This document shows positions 26,933-35,076 of a DNA stretch of 64,000 nucleotides, in pieces. Below the pieces are notes generated by a model. It was not told the origin of the DNA. It worked only from the letters and a program-made list of their open reading frames with translations, and did not search any database. Origin of the DNA: Hungatella sp. (GTDB lineage: Bacteria; Bacillota; Clostridia; Lachnospirales; Lachnospiraceae); assembly GCA_022795805.1 (NCBI GenBank), contig JAAWHK010000001.1, positions 23,063 to 87,062 of the forward strand, in the 5' to 3' direction. The first letter of the stretch is position 1; every line of letters starts with the position of its first letter. The position numbers and the translations under genes were made by a program.

Positions 26933-28429
26933 ATGGCAAAATATGTAATGGCGCTGGACCAGGGAACTACCAGTTCCCGCTGTATCCTTTTTAATGAAAA
27001 GGGAGAGATTAAGAGTGTGGCTCAGAAGGAGTTTATGCAGATCTATCCTCAGCCTGGATGGGTGGAGCATGACCCTATGGAGATCTGGTCGTCCCAGTTC
27101 AGCGTGATGATGGCTTCCATGGCCAACATCGGGGTTCACGGAGAGGACATCGCGGCTATCGGCATCACCAATCAGAGGGAGACTACCATTGTATGGGACA
27201 GGAATACAGGGGTTCCCGTGTACAATGCTATCGTGTGGCAGTGCCGGAGAACGGCTCCCATGATCGACAAGCTGAAGGAGGACGGTCTGGGGGATATGGT
27301 GCGGGAGCGGACAGGCCTGATTCCCGACGCTTATTTCTCCGGAAGCAAGATTGCCTGGATCTTAAATCAGGTTCCCGGGGCCAGGGAGAAGGCGGAAAAA
27401 GGAGAGCTGCTGTTCGGAACCGTGGACACCTGGCTCATCTGGAATCTGACCAAGGGCGATGTGTTCGTCACCGACTACACCAATGCCGCAAGGACTATGC
27501 TGTTTGACATCCACAAGCTGTGCTGGGACCAGGAACTTCTGGACTATTTTAAGATTCCGGCTTCCATGATGCCCCAGGTGAAACCTTCCAGCTGTGTCTA
27601 CGGCTACACCCACAATTCCGTTCTGGCAGGCAACGTGCCTATCGCGGGGGCGGCAGGAGACCAGCAGGCGGCTCTGTTCGGCCAGTGCTGTTTTGAGTCT
27701 GGGGATGTGAAGAATACATACGGAACCGGCTGCTTTATGCTGATGAACACGGGACGGAAGGCGGTAAAATCAGACCACGGCCTTCTGACCACCATCGCGG
27801 TGGGGATGGAAGACCATGTGGAGTATGCTCTGGAGGGAAGTGTGTTTGTGGCGGGAGCTGCCGTTCAGTGGCTGCGGGATGAACTGCGCATGATACGCAC
27901 GGCGTCCCAGACAGAGGAGTACTGCAATATAGTGCCCGACACTGCCGGAGTGTATATCGTTCCCGCCTTTGCCGGACTGGGAGCTCCCTACTGGAATCCT
28001 TACGCCAGAGGCACCATCGTGGGGCTGACAAGAGGGGCCAGCAAGGAACACTTCATCCGGGCCACCGTGGAGTCCCTGGCCTATCAGGTCAGTGATCTTT
28101 TGGAGGCCATGCAGCAGGATTCGGGAATTGCCATGAGGGAGCTGAAAGTGGACGGCGGAGCCAGCGCCAACGATTTCCTCATGCAGTTCCAGGCAGATAT
28201 TCTGGGAACCAGGATCGCGCGGCCACAGTGTATCGAGACTACGGCTCTGGGAGCGGCATATCTGGCAGGCCTGGCCATAGGATACTGGAAGGACAGGCAG
28301 GATATCGTAAAGAACTGGCAGATTGACAACCGCTTTGAGAGCAAGATCGACGAGGAAAAGCGGGCAGAACTTCTCAAAGGATGGAAACGCGCCGTGAGAT
28401 GCGCCCTTGCATGGGGCGCGGATGAATAG
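26933..28429 (+). CDS. glpK: Glycerol kinase
   Basis: This FGGY-family kinase phosphorylates glycerol to sn-glycerol 3-phosphate in the cytoplasm. The 498 residues match the family length; [13 protein letters not shown] is the N-terminal phosphate-binding stretch, [10 protein letters not shown] and [12 protein letters not shown] are conserved substrate and ATP motifs, and [15 protein letters not shown] is nearly invariant. GGAGGAGGGG precedes the ATG. No glycerol facilitator (glpF) is adjacent. Regulation is probably by the leader terminator and a GlpP protein; two are encoded in this window. Its product feeds the dehydrogenase encoded at 47.2-50.3 kb. Confidence 0.96.
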   Translation: MAKYVMALDQGTTSSRCILFNEKGEIKSVAQKEFMQIYPQPGWVEHDPMEIWSSQFSVMMASMANIGVHGEDIAAIGITNQRETTIVWDRNTGVPVYNAIVWQCRRTAPMIDKLKEDGLGDMVRERTGLIPDAYFSGSKIAWILNQVPGAREKAEKGELLFGTVDTWLIWNLTKGDVFVTDYTNAARTMLFDIHKLCWDQELLDYFKIPASMMPQVKPSSCVYGYTHNSVLAGNVPIAGAAGDQQAALFGQCCFESGDVKNTYGTGCFMLMNTGRKAVKSDHGLLTTIAVGMEDHVEYALEGSVFVAGAAVQWLRDELRMIRTASQTEEYCNIVPDTAGVYIVPAFAGLGAPYWNPYARGTIVGLTRGASKEHFIRATVESLAYQVSDLLEAMQQDSGIAMRELKVDGGASANDFLMQFQADILGTRIARPQCIETTALGAAYLAGLAIGYWKDRQDIVKNWQIDNRFESKIDEEKRAELLKGWKRAVRCALAWGADE

Positions 28430-28448
28430 ATACGGTATGCGGCTTTTC

Positions 28449-28470
28449 GGGCACCGGTGAACCGGTGTCC
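28449..28470 (+). terminator. Hairpin after glpK
   Basis: GGGCACCGG and CCGGTGTCC form a 9-bp stem with a TGAA loop, 20 bases after the glpK stop. No T-run follows directly, so it may be an imperfect terminator or an RNA-stabilising hairpin. Confidence 0.45.
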
Positions 28471-28500
28471 CGGAGAAGTCCCGGAGAAGTAAAAAAAAGA

Positions 28501-28529
28501 TTGACGTTTTTTCTTATATATGGTATAGT
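28501..28529 (+). promoter_or_regulatory. Promoter of rpmG-secE-nusG-rplK-rplA
   Basis: TTGACG and TATAGT are 17 bases apart, with extended TGG. This strong promoter lies 109 bases before rpmG. Confidence 0.82.
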
Positions 28530-28637
28530 GAGTGGGCGAATGGAAGATAAGAGGTCTTTTTTTTATGCTCAAAAATATGATTGTCCAGAGAGAAAAGGCC
28601 GCACAAACAACGAAATTTGAAAGTGGAGGTGGAAGTC

Positions 28638-28787
28638 GTGCGCACAAGAATTACACTGGCATGTACGGAATGCAAACAACGTAATTATAACATGACGAAG
28701 GATAAGAAGACCCATCCTGACAGAATGGAAACGAAAAAGTACTGCAGATTCTGCAAGACACATACTTTGCACAAAGAAACTAAGTAA
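28638..28787 (+). CDS. rpmG: 50S ribosomal protein L33
   Basis: The start is a GTG with GTGGAGG eight bases upstream, giving the standard 49 residues [20 protein letters not shown]...; the longer frame upstream is not coding. The zinc-ribbon form is present (CTEC...CRFC, 4 cysteines), so this is the C+ type of L33. It heads the secE-nusG-rplK-rplA operon, the usual order in Firmicutes. Confidence 0.96.
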   Translation: MRTRITLACTECKQRNYNMTKDKKTHPDRMETKKYCRFCKTHTLHKETK

Positions 28788-28813
28788 TCGGATTTAGTAA
28801 AGGACGTGAAAAT

Positions 28814-29014
28814 ATGGCAGAAGCAGTAAGCAAGGAAAAAGAGAAAAAAAGCTTTTTCAAAGGTCTGAAAGCAGAGTTCAAGAAAATTATCTGGCCTGAC
28901 AAGGAGGCTGTGGGCAGGGAGACCGCCGTGGTAATAGCCTGCTCCATAGGGCTCGGTTTGATCATTGCACTTCTGGATCTGATCATTAAGTTTGGTCTTA
29001 GCTTTATTTTATAA
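28814..29014 (+). CDS. secE: Preprotein translocase subunit SecE
   Basis: This small single-span subunit stabilises SecY in the protein-conducting channel. The 66 residues have a charged N-terminus, the amphipathic stretch FFKGLKAEFKKIIWPDKE that is diagnostic of SecE, and one membrane helix (about 38-62). The position between rpmG and nusG is the canonical one. Confidence 0.96.
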   Translation: MAEAVSKEKEKKSFFKGLKAEFKKIIWPDKEAVGRETAVVIACSIGLGLIIALLDLIIKFGLSFIL

Positions 29015-29037
29015 CGATTAAGGGCAAAGGTGAACGT

Positions 29038-29553
29038 ATGGCAGAGGCAAACTGGTATGTAGTTCATACCTATTCGGGCTATGAAAACAAAGTAAAGGTC
29101 GATATTGAGAAGACCATCGAGAATCGGAATTTGCAGGATCAGATTCTGGAGGTATCCGTTCCCATGCAGTCTGTGGTTGAGATCAAAAACGGAGTGGAGA
29201 AGGCGGCGGACAAGAAGCTGTTTCCGGGTTACGTTCTGATCCACATGGTTATGAATGACGATACCTGGTATGTGGTGCGGAACACTCGCGGCGTCACCGG
29301 ATTTGTAGGGCCGGGTTCCAAGCCGGTTCCCCTTTCCGAGGAGGAGATGGCAGGCCTTGGCTTTAAGATTCCGGATGTGGTTGTAGGCTTTGCGGAGGGA
29401 GATACGGTAGTGGTAACTGCCGGGGCGTGGAAAGACACTGTCGGCGCCATCCGCTCCATCAACGAAGGCAAGAAGACCGTGACCATCAACGTTGAGATGT
29501 TTGGCCGTGAGACACCGGTTGAACTCGGCTTTAAAGAAGTGAAAAAGATGTAA
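29038..29553 (+). CDS. nusG: Transcription elongation/antitermination factor NusG
   Basis: NusG binds RNA polymerase and links it to Rho or the ribosome. The 171 residues contain the N-terminal NGN domain (WYVVHTYSGYENKVK) and the C-terminal KOW domain beginning GDTVVVTAGAWKDTVGAI. Length is normal for Firmicutes. GGTGAACGT precedes the ATG. Its partner Rho is also encoded in the window, at 36.6 kb. Confidence 0.97.
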   Translation: MAEANWYVVHTYSGYENKVKVDIEKTIENRNLQDQILEVSVPMQSVVEIKNGVEKAADKKLFPGYVLIHMVMNDDTWYVVRNTRGVTGFVGPGSKPVPLSEEEMAGLGFKIPDVVVGFAEGDTVVVTAGAWKDTVGAIRSINEGKKTVTINVEMFGRETPVELGFKEVKKM

Positions 29554-29566
29554 CTGAGAGTAACAA

Positions 29567-29595
29567 GTGGGAGGGACATCCCCCGACAATACCAC
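29567..29595 (+). repeat. Hairpin motif before rplK (copy 1)
   Basis: The 29 bases start GTGGGAGGG and end CCCCGACAATACCAC. GTGG pairs with CCAC and GGG with CCC. An almost identical copy stands before rplA at 30062-30089. Each lies 16-23 bases before a start codon, next to the ribosome site, suggesting a translational control site or processing signal shared by the two genes. Confidence 0.75.
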
Positions 29596-29617
29596 ATTAT
29601 TTAGGAGGTGCCTAATT

Positions 29618-30043
29618 ATGGCAAAGAAAGTAACGGGTTATATTAAATTGCAGATTCCGGCAGGAAAGGCTACACCGGCTCCGCCGGTAGGTCCGGCCCT
29701 TGGACAGCACGGCGTGAACATCGTTCAGTTCACCAAGGAGTTCAACGCGAGGACGGCTGATCAGGGCGATATGATCATTCCTGTAGTTATTACCGTATAT
29801 GCAGACAGAAGTTTCAGCTTCATCACCAAGACTCCGCCGGCAGCAGTGCTTCTTAAGAAAGCCTGCAAGCTGAAATCCGGTTCCGCGGTTCCCAACAAGA
29901 CAAAGGTAGCCAGCATTCCGAAGGCAGAGCTTCAGAAGATCGCAGAACTTAAGATGCCGGATCTCAATGCAGCCAGCCTTGAAGCAGCCATGAGCATGAT
30001 CGCAGGTACAGCAAGAAGTATGGGAATCACCGTTGAGGAGTAA
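29618..30043 (+). CDS. rplK: 50S ribosomal protein L11
   Basis: The ATG nine bases after AGGAGGTG gives the standard 141 residues; an in-frame start 17 codons upstream falls inside the intergenic hairpin and is rejected. [34 protein letters not shown] and the C-terminal rRNA-binding [12 protein letters not shown] are family-typical. L11 forms the base of the GTPase stalk. A repeated hairpin precedes it. Confidence 0.97.
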   Translation: MAKKVTGYIKLQIPAGKATPAPPVGPALGQHGVNIVQFTKEFNARTADQGDMIIPVVITVYADRSFSFITKTPPAAVLLKKACKLKSGSAVPNKTKVASIPKAELQKIAELKMPDLNAASLEAAMSMIAGTARSMGITVEE

Positions 30044-30061
30044 AACGGACGCACCCGGACC

Positions 30062-30089
30062 GTGGGAGGGCAATCCCCGACAATACCAC
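30062..30089 (+). repeat. Hairpin motif before rplA (copy 2)
   Basis: The 28 bases start GTGGGAGGG and end CCCCGACAATACCAC, differing from the copy before rplK only in the two or three loop bases between the G and C runs. The ribosome site TAGGAGGTT follows at once. Confidence 0.75.
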
Positions 30090-30105
30090 TAGGAGGTTAT
30101 TTAAG

Positions 30106-30801
30106 ATGAAAAAAGGAAAAAGATATGTGGAAGCGGCTAAATTAGTAGACCGTGCTACTCTTTACGATGCAGCAGACGCCATCGCACTGGTGAAGAAGGC
30201 TGCAGCTGCAAAATTCGATGAGACTGTTGAAGTTCATATCAGAACCGGCTGTGACGGACGTCATGCGGATCAGCAGATCCGTGGAGCGGTGGTTCTGCCT
30301 CATGGAACCGGCAAGACCGTGAGGATCCTTGTATTTGCAAAGGGCGCAAAGGCAGACGAGGCGGAAGCTGCAGGCGCTGACTATGTAGGTGCAGAGGAAC
30401 TGATCCCGAAGATTCAGAACGAAGGATGGCTTGATTTCGACGTTGTGGTAGCTACCCCGGACATGATGGGCGTAGTGGGACGTCTGGGCCGTGTGCTGGG
30501 TCCCAAGGGACTGATGCCGAACCCCAAGGCAGGTACCGTAACGATGGATGTGACTAAGGCTATTAACGAGATCAAAGCAGGTAAGATCGAGTACAGACTC
30601 GACAGAACCAATATTATCCATGTGCCAGTAGGAAAAGCTTCTTTCACAGAAGAACAGTTGGCGGACAACTTCCAGACGCTTATGGATGCCATCATTAAAG
30701 CAAAACCCAGCACTTTAAAGGGTGTATACCTTAAGAGCGTAGCGCTCAGCTCCACCATGGGACCCGGCGTGAAGCTGAACGTAGCAAAACTGATGGGTTA
30801 A
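30106..30801 (+). CDS. rplA: 50S ribosomal protein L1
   Basis: L1 binds the mobile stalk of 23S rRNA and in several bacteria represses its own rplK-rplA mRNA. The 231 residues begin [15 protein letters not shown] and contain [17 protein letters not shown] and the signature [22 protein letters not shown] region. Length is normal. The duplicated hairpin before rplK and rplA is an obvious candidate for its autoregulation. Confidence 0.97.
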   Translation: MKKGKRYVEAAKLVDRATLYDAADAIALVKKAAAAKFDETVEVHIRTGCDGRHADQQIRGAVVLPHGTGKTVRILVFAKGAKADEAEAAGADYVGAEELIPKIQNEGWLDFDVVVATPDMMGVVGRLGRVLGPKGLMPNPKAGTVTMDVTKAINEIKAGKIEYRLDRTNIIHVPVGKASFTEEQLADNFQTLMDAIIKAKPSTLKGVYLKSVALSSTMGPGVKLNVAKLMG

Positions 30802-30817
30802 TGGTTTTACTTTTTTG

Positions 30818-30847
30818 TTGACAATCCCTATATATTTGTGCTATATT
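30818..30847 (+). promoter_or_regulatory. Promoter of rplJ-rplL
   Basis: TTGACA and TATATT are 18 bases apart, with extended TGC. It lies 17 bases after the rplA stop and drives the leader RNA before rplJ. Confidence 0.8.
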
Positions 30848-30854
30848 ATGAAAG

Positions 30855-31011
30855 CGCATTTGTGTGAATACGCATAACTGCGCGCCGGGTATTGATCGCC
30901 GAAGACAGCAGGTGCCTCAGGGCATAAGGGTAACCGCCTGCCGAGGACATGTACAAGATTCACGTCAGTGATTTTGAGGGCCTCTTTTGTCTATGGCAGA
31001 GAGGCCTTTTT
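30855..31011 (+). ncRNA. L10 leader RNA with attenuator
   Basis: This roughly 160-base leader lies before rplJ-rplL. It has the layout of the ribosomal protein L10 leader of Firmicutes: a structured region with paired GC-rich segments (GCGCGCC, GCAGGTGCC, CGCCTGCCGAGG), then a terminator, GGCCTCT pairing with AGAGGCC at 30979-31006, followed by TTTTT. Known leaders of this type bind the L10(L12)4 complex to set the amount of stalk protein. The assignment is by position and overall sequence feel; a covariance model search was not possible. Confidence 0.8.
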
Positions 31012-31064
31012 ATATTACATTCGGACCTCAATACAAGGAATAAAAATAAGGAGGTAAATCATTC

Positions 31065-31556
31065 ATGGCAAAAGTTGAATTAAAGCAGCCTGTGGTTGCT
31101 GAGATTTCAGAACTTTTTGATGGTGCCCAGACTGCTGTAGTAGTGGACTACCGCGGACTGACTGTTGAGCAGGATACCATTCTGCGTAAGCAGTTAAGAG
31201 AAGCCGGAGTCACCTACAAAGTGTACAAGAACACCATGATCCGGTTTGCTGCGAAGGGTACGGCGTTTGAGGCGCTGGAGCCTAATCTGGAGGGACCTAC
31301 AGCTCTGGCTGTATCCAAGACAGATGCCACAGCACCGGCAAGGATTATTGCAAACTTTGCAAAGACAGCGCCAAAGTTAGAAATTAAAGGCGGTATCGTG
31401 GAAGATACTTACTACGATGCAAAGGGGATGCAGGTTATTGCAACCATCCCGTCCAGAGAAGAACTTCTGGCAAAGCTCTTTGGAAGCATGCAGTCTCCGA
31501 TCACCAATCTGGCCCGCGTTCTGAATCAGATCGCAGAGGCAAAAGGAGAAGCTTAA
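31065..31556 (+). CDS. rplJ: 50S ribosomal protein L10
   Basis: L10 anchors the L7/L12 dimers of the ribosomal stalk. The 163 residues show VVDYRGLTVEQDTILRKQLR and the VYKNTMIRFA motif, then a C-terminal helix for L12 binding (PITNLARVLNQIAEAKGEA). AAGGAGGT precedes the ATG. Controlled by the leader directly upstream. Confidence 0.97.
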   Translation: MAKVELKQPVVAEISELFDGAQTAVVVDYRGLTVEQDTILRKQLREAGVTYKVYKNTMIRFAAKGTAFEALEPNLEGPTALAVSKTDATAPARIIANFAKTAPKLEIKGGIVEDTYYDAKGMQVIATIPSREELLAKLFGSMQSPITNLARVLNQIAEAKGEA

Positions 31557-31653
31557 GTTTTCGTAATGCAGACTCCTTCGGAGTGAGGCACCCGGTGCCA
31601 TAAAGGTTACAAAATGAATCAAGAATAATAAATCATACACGGAGGTATTTATC

Positions 31654-32028
31654 ATGGCAAAGTTAACAACTGCAGAGTTTATTGAAGCTATCAAAGAATT
31701 ATCTGTATTAGAGCTGAATGATCTGGTAAAGGCATGTGAGGAAGAGTTCGGCGTATCCGCAGCAGCAGGCGTTGTAGTTGCAGCAACAGGTGCAGCAGGC
31801 CCGGCTGAGGAAGAGAAGACCGAGTTCGACGTAGAGCTGACCGACGTTGGCCCGAACAAGGTTAAAGTTATCAAGGTTGTTCGTGAGGCTACAGGCCTTG
31901 GCTTAAAGGAGGCAAAGGAAGTAGTAGACAGCGCACCGAAGGCTGTAAAGACCGGCGTTTCCAAGGAAGAGGCAGAAGAGCTGAAGACCAAGCTGGAAGC
32001 AGAAGGTGCAAAGGTTACTCTGAAGTAA
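31654..32028 (+). CDS. rplL: 50S ribosomal protein L7/L12
   Basis: This is the multicopy stalk protein that recruits translation GTPases. The 124 residues have the N-terminal dimerisation domain ([20 protein letters not shown]), the Ala/Gly/Val-rich hinge, and the C-terminal domain with [26 protein letters not shown] precedes the ATG. Two terminators follow. The usual next genes, rpoB and rpoC, are absent here. Confidence 0.97.
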   Translation: MAKLTTAEFIEAIKELSVLELNDLVKACEEEFGVSAAAGVVVAATGAAGPAEEEKTEFDVELTDVGPNKVKVIKVVREATGLGLKEAKEVVDSAPKAVKTGVSKEEAEELKTKLEAEGAKVTLK

Positions 32029-32042
32029 TATTGGCTGTGTTT

Positions 32043-32079
32043 ACTCCCGGGATCCGGCAGCGGATTTCGGGAGTTTTTT
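32043..32079 (+). terminator. Terminator of rplJ-rplL
   Basis: ACTCCCG pairs with CGGGAGT and inner ATCCG with CGGAT; TTTTTT follows. Strong intrinsic terminator. Confidence 0.92.
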
Positions 32080-32118
32080 GTTTCTGCGATAGAAGTGACA
32101 TCACAGGACTTTGAACAT

Positions 32119-32160
32119 AAAAAAGACGGATTCCCCTTCCCGGGGATGTCCGTCTTTTTT
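32119..32160. terminator. Bidirectional terminator between rplL and csp
   Basis: AAAAAAGACGGA pairs with TCCGTCTTTTTT, with inner CCCC/GGGG. A-run and T-run flank both arms, so it can end transcripts from rplL on the plus strand and from the cold-shock gene on the minus strand. Confidence 0.92.
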
Positions 32161-32230
32161 ACATTACCATATAATCGAGTTACTGAAACTAAATAGCCTT
32201 TTGAAACAAATAATACGAATGTGAAGCGAA

Positions 32231-32437
32231 TTACTTCACTACGCAGACATTAACTGCCTGCATGCCACGGTTACCTTCTGCCATGTCAAAGGTCACTTTC
32301 TGACCGTCTTCCAGAGTCTTGTAGCCGTCTGCTACGATACCGGAAAAATGAACAAATACTTCTTCCCCAGTCTCGTCGTTTGTGATGAAGCCATAACCCT
32401 TTGTTGCGTTGAACCACTTAACTGTACCTTTATTCAT
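32231..32437 (-). CDS. Cold-shock domain protein
   Basis: This 68-residue single cold-shock domain binds single-stranded RNA and DNA and melts mRNA structure. RNP1 is KGYGFITN near residues 13-20 and RNP2 is VFVHFSGI near 28-35, both intact. AAGGAGGTACC precedes the ATG on the minus strand. It has an unusually structured leader of about 120 bases, upstream on the minus strand (32438-32556). Confidence 0.95.
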   Translation of the reverse strand: MNKGTVKWFNATKGYGFITNDETGEEVFVHFSGIVADGYKTLEDGQKVTFDMAEGNRGMQAVNVCVVK

Positions 32438-32483
32438 GATGGTACCTCCTTTATATTATTGCATTTTAAATAAACAAAAAAAT

Positions 32484-32533
32484 CACATATTCTTGTAAAT
32501 CATTTGATGACAAATGACTTACAAAAATATGTG
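32484..32533 (-). promoter_or_regulatory. Long hairpin with T-run in the csp leader
   Basis: On the minus-strand transcript the two 23-base arms pair completely, with two G-U pairs and a four-base loop; on the plus strand the same two positions would be C/A mismatches. The downstream arm ends in AATATGTG followed by seven T residues, giving the look of an AT-rich attenuator inside the 5' untranslated region. It could act as a temperature-sensitive switch (inference). Confidence 0.75.
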
Positions 32534-32562
32534 AATCAAGAGCTCATTCGAAATACATACTA

Positions 32563-32591
32563 ACTATAGCACCGAAATTGGAAATTGTCAA
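32563..32591 (-). promoter_or_regulatory. Promoter of the cold-shock gene
   Basis: On the minus strand TTGACA and TATAGT are 17 bases apart, with extended TGC, a near-consensus promoter about 120 bases before the start codon. Confidence 0.88.
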
Positions 32592-32649
32592 GTGTGGAGT
32601 GGAAAAAATTTTCAGTACGTATAATTTTTAATAGAGGAGATTAAAAAAA

Positions 32650-32663
32650 TGTAAGCGCTTTCA
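32650..32663 (+). promoter_or_regulatory. cre site upstream of uxaB
   Basis: TGTAAGCGCTTTCA fits the catabolite-responsive element consensus TGWAANCGNTNWCA at every position. It lies eight bases upstream of the -35 box, so CcpA binding would probably control uxaB by carbon source. Confidence 0.85.
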
Positions 32664-32671
32664 GAAAATAC

Positions 32672-32700
32672 TTGCAAAGTAAAATTAAATGTTGTATAGT
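32672..32700 (+). promoter_or_regulatory. Promoter of uxaB
   Basis: TTGCAA and TATAGT are separated by 17 bases. Predicted start near 32707, just before the palindromic operator. Confidence 0.82.
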
Positions 32701-32713
32701 ATGGATAAAGAAG

Positions 32714-32729
32714 TTGTAAGTACTTACAA
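32714..32729 (+). promoter_or_regulatory. Palindromic operator of uxaB
   Basis: TTGTAAGTACTTACAA is a perfect 16-base palindrome placed at about +7 to +22 of the predicted transcript, a classic repressor position. A uronate-responsive GntR or LacI-type repressor is likely; none is encoded next to it. Confidence 0.78.
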
Positions 32730-32756
32730 AACTAAGTAAACGGAGGTTTGCAGGCG

Positions 32757-34091
32757 ATGAGCAATGTAAAGGAAACGGTAATTCAGTTTGGGGAAGGCGG
32801 TTTTTTGAGAGGGTTTGTGGACTACTTCTTCCAGAAGCTGAGCGATCAGGGACTGTTTGGCGGTTCTGTGGTTGTGGTGCAGCCCATTGAGCGGGGAATG
32901 TGTGAGATGCTGGAAAAGCAGGGATGCGAATACAATCTGTTTTTGAGGGGGATTGACAACGGGGAAGTGGTTGACGAGCACACGCATATCAGCATTATAT
33001 CACGGTGTATCAACCCTTATGAGGACAGTGAAGGCTATATGGCACTGGCTGAGAATCCGGATTTCCGCTTTATCGTATCCAATACCACGGAGGCCGGTAT
33101 TGAGTTTGTCCCGGACAATAAATTTGAAGATGCCCCGGCAAAAAGCTTCCCGGGTAAGCTGACTCAGCTGCTGTACAAGAGGTATAAACTGGGACTGAAG
33201 GGATTTATCGTCTTATCCTGTGAGCTGATCGACCACAACGGAGAGGAGCTGGAGAAATGCTGCCTTAAATATGCGGATCTGTGGCAGCTGGGAGAGGATT
33301 TCAAGACCTGGCTGAAGGAGGAGAACGATTTTTGCTCTACGCTGGTGGATCGTATCGTAACCGGATTCCCTAGGGATGAGCATGAGGCGCTGTGCAAACG
33401 GATCGGCGAGACGGACAACATGATGGATACGGCGGAGATCTTCCACCTGTGGGTGATTGAAGGCCATCACGAGGACGAACTTCCCCTGCAGAAGGCCGGA
33501 TTCAATGTGATCTGGACGGACAATGTGGATCCCTACAAGAAGAGAAAGGTAAGGATCTTGAATGGCGCCCACACATCCATGGTGCTGGGAGCCCACCTTT
33601 ACGGCCTGGAGACCGTGGGAGAGTGCCTGAAGGACGAGAAGGTATCCGCTCTTCTGAAGAAGTGTATCTTTGACGAGATTATTCCCACCATCGGGGATAA
33701 TGAGGATAACCGGAAGTTCGGTGCCGCCGTGCTGGAGCGCTTCTCCAACCCGTTTATTAAGCACCTTCTGCTGTCCATTGCCTTAAACTCGGTGTCCAAA
33801 TTCAAGGCCAGAGTGCTTCCCACCATTTTGGAGTACAGGGAAGCGTTTGGGAAATACCCGGAGGGTCTGACCTTCTCTCTGGCGGCGCTGATTGCTTTCT
33901 ACCGCACGGACGCAGCCAACGACGGCGAGGATATCATGAAGTTTATGAAGGCCGCTTCTGTAGAGGAGATTCTGGCAAAGGCGGAGTACTGGGGGCAGGA
34001 TCTGAAAGACATGCTTCCGGAAGTGTCCAGGTGGTATGATGTGATTCAGAAGGAAGGCATGAGCAGGGCTTATGATGCGGTTCTGGGCTGA
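32757..34091 (+). CDS. uxaB: Tagaturonate reductase (altronate oxidoreductase)
   Basis: This NAD-dependent enzyme of the mannitol dehydrogenase family reduces tagaturonate to altronate in galacturonate breakdown. The 444 residues open with VIQFGEGGFLRGFVDYFFQ, the nucleotide-binding start of UxaB. They contain LSCELIDHNGEELEKCC, IVTGFPRDE, VEGHH-like VIEGHHEDELP, and the catalytic KRKVRILNGAHTSMV lysine region. The ATG ten bases after GGAGG is preferred to a TTG right behind it. The gene stands alone; no other uronate genes are nearby, but the cre site and operator imply substrate and carbon control. Confidence 0.93.
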   Translation: MSNVKETVIQFGEGGFLRGFVDYFFQKLSDQGLFGGSVVVVQPIERGMCEMLEKQGCEYNLFLRGIDNGEVVDEHTHISIISRCINPYEDSEGYMALAENPDFRFIVSNTTEAGIEFVPDNKFEDAPAKSFPGKLTQLLYKRYKLGLKGFIVLSCELIDHNGEELEKCCLKYADLWQLGEDFKTWLKEENDFCSTLVDRIVTGFPRDEHEALCKRIGETDNMMDTAEIFHLWVIEGHHEDELPLQKAGFNVIWTDNVDPYKKRKVRILNGAHTSMVLGAHLYGLETVGECLKDEKVSALLKKCIFDEIIPTIGDNEDNRKFGAAVLERFSNPFIKHLLLSIALNSVSKFKARVLPTILEYREAFGKYPEGLTFSLAALIAFYRTDAANDGEDIMKFMKAASVEEILAKAEYWGQDLKDMLPEVSRWYDVIQKEGMSRAYDAVLG

Positions 34092-34118
34092 ATGGCAGGA
34101 TGTGAGAGGTAGATTCCG

Positions 34119-34138
34119 GGGCCAGGGGTGCCTGGCCC
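34119..34138 (+). other. GC-rich hairpin after uxaB
   Basis: GGGCCAGG and CCTGGCCC form an 8-bp stem with a GGTG loop, without a T-run. It may protect the mRNA end or act together with the terminator at 34185. Confidence 0.5.
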
Positions 34139-34184
34139 TCCGCTGTCCTGAATGAAAAGAGTGAACAGCGAATACCCCATAAAG

Positions 34185-34232
34185 ACAGCAAAAGTTCCCG
34201 TGGTTTTTACAGGTACTTTTGCTGTTATTTTT
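34185..34232 (+). terminator. Terminator of uxaB
   Basis: ACAGCAAAAGT pairs with ACTTTTGCTGT, followed by TATTTTT. Confidence 0.8.
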
Positions 34233-34304
34233 CATGAATCATATCTAAAAATACGTTTTGCCACATATAATTAGATAATTGCAGACTGCAGGCAGGGTGG
34301 TAGC

Positions 34305-35054
34305 ATGGCCGCTGGAAGTAAAAAAGGTTTCAGGGGAAGGATGGCTTTGGCGGCATGGGGACTGGCCGGCCTGTTTTTGGCGGCCGATTTTTTTGCGGAA
34401 ATATGTCCCATGCCGGAGAGCGGGACGCTGAGGAAGGCGGCAGGCGCTGCGGTCAGCGCATCTGAGGGGAACATGGTTCGGCCGGGGGAGCAGAAAGAGG
34501 AGAAATACATTGCCCTGACCTTTGACGACGGCCCCCACAGGCTCTACACTCCCAGGCTTTTAGACGGATTAAAGAAGCGGGGAGTCCATGCCACCTTCTT
34601 TCTTATCGGACAGAACATAGAGGGCAATGAAGACATTATCCGCCGGATGAAAGAGGAGGGTCATCTCATCGGCAATCACAGTCAGAACCACATGCAGCTT
34701 ACAACGGAGCAGACAGAAGAGGCGTGCGACCAGATAAACTGGACCAACGAAAAAATCAGGAGCATTACCGGACAAATGCCGGTGTATGTCCGTCCCCCGT
34801 TCGGATCCTGGAGCGACGATCTGGAAAGCATAGTGCCGATGAAAGTGGTGCTGTGGAGCGTGGATCCTCTGGACTGGAAGACCCAGAATAAAGACAGAAT
34901 TGTCCGGCACATCGTAAGCCATGCGGAGGACGGGGGGATCATTCTGCTCCATGACGTTTACGGCACGTCGGTGGAGGCGGCACTGGAAGTGATTGACACT
35001 CTTTCTGCGGAAGGCTATAATTTTGTTACGGTCGATGAACTGTTGATCGACTGA
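34305..35054 (+). CDS. Polysaccharide deacetylase (NodB domain)
   Basis: This enzyme of the carbohydrate esterase 4 family removes acetyl groups from peptidoglycan or another surface glycan. The 249 residues have an N-terminal membrane anchor or signal (about 13-30), then a NodB domain with motif 1 TFDDGPH, motif 2 GNHSQNH (H-x3-H metal ligands), motif 3 RPPFGSW and the late ILLHDV histidine motif. All catalytic residues are present. It is encoded just before rarA. Confidence 0.93.
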   Translation: MAAGSKKGFRGRMALAAWGLAGLFLAADFFAEICPMPESGTLRKAAGAAVSASEGNMVRPGEQKEEKYIALTFDDGPHRLYTPRLLDGLKKRGVHATFFLIGQNIEGNEDIIRRMKEEGHLIGNHSQNHMQLTTEQTEEACDQINWTNEKIRSITGQMPVYVRPPFGSWSDDLESIVPMKVVLWSVDPLDWKTQNKDRIVRHIVSHAEDGGIILLHDVYGTSVEAALEVIDTLSAEGYNFVTVDELLID

Positions 35055-35076
35055 AAAGATTAGGAGTAAAAATGCC

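Noticed and set aside
28449..28500. Repeated CCCGGAGAAGT after glpK as a mobile repeat
   Set aside because: Only two short adjacent copies, explained by local duplication next to the hairpin.
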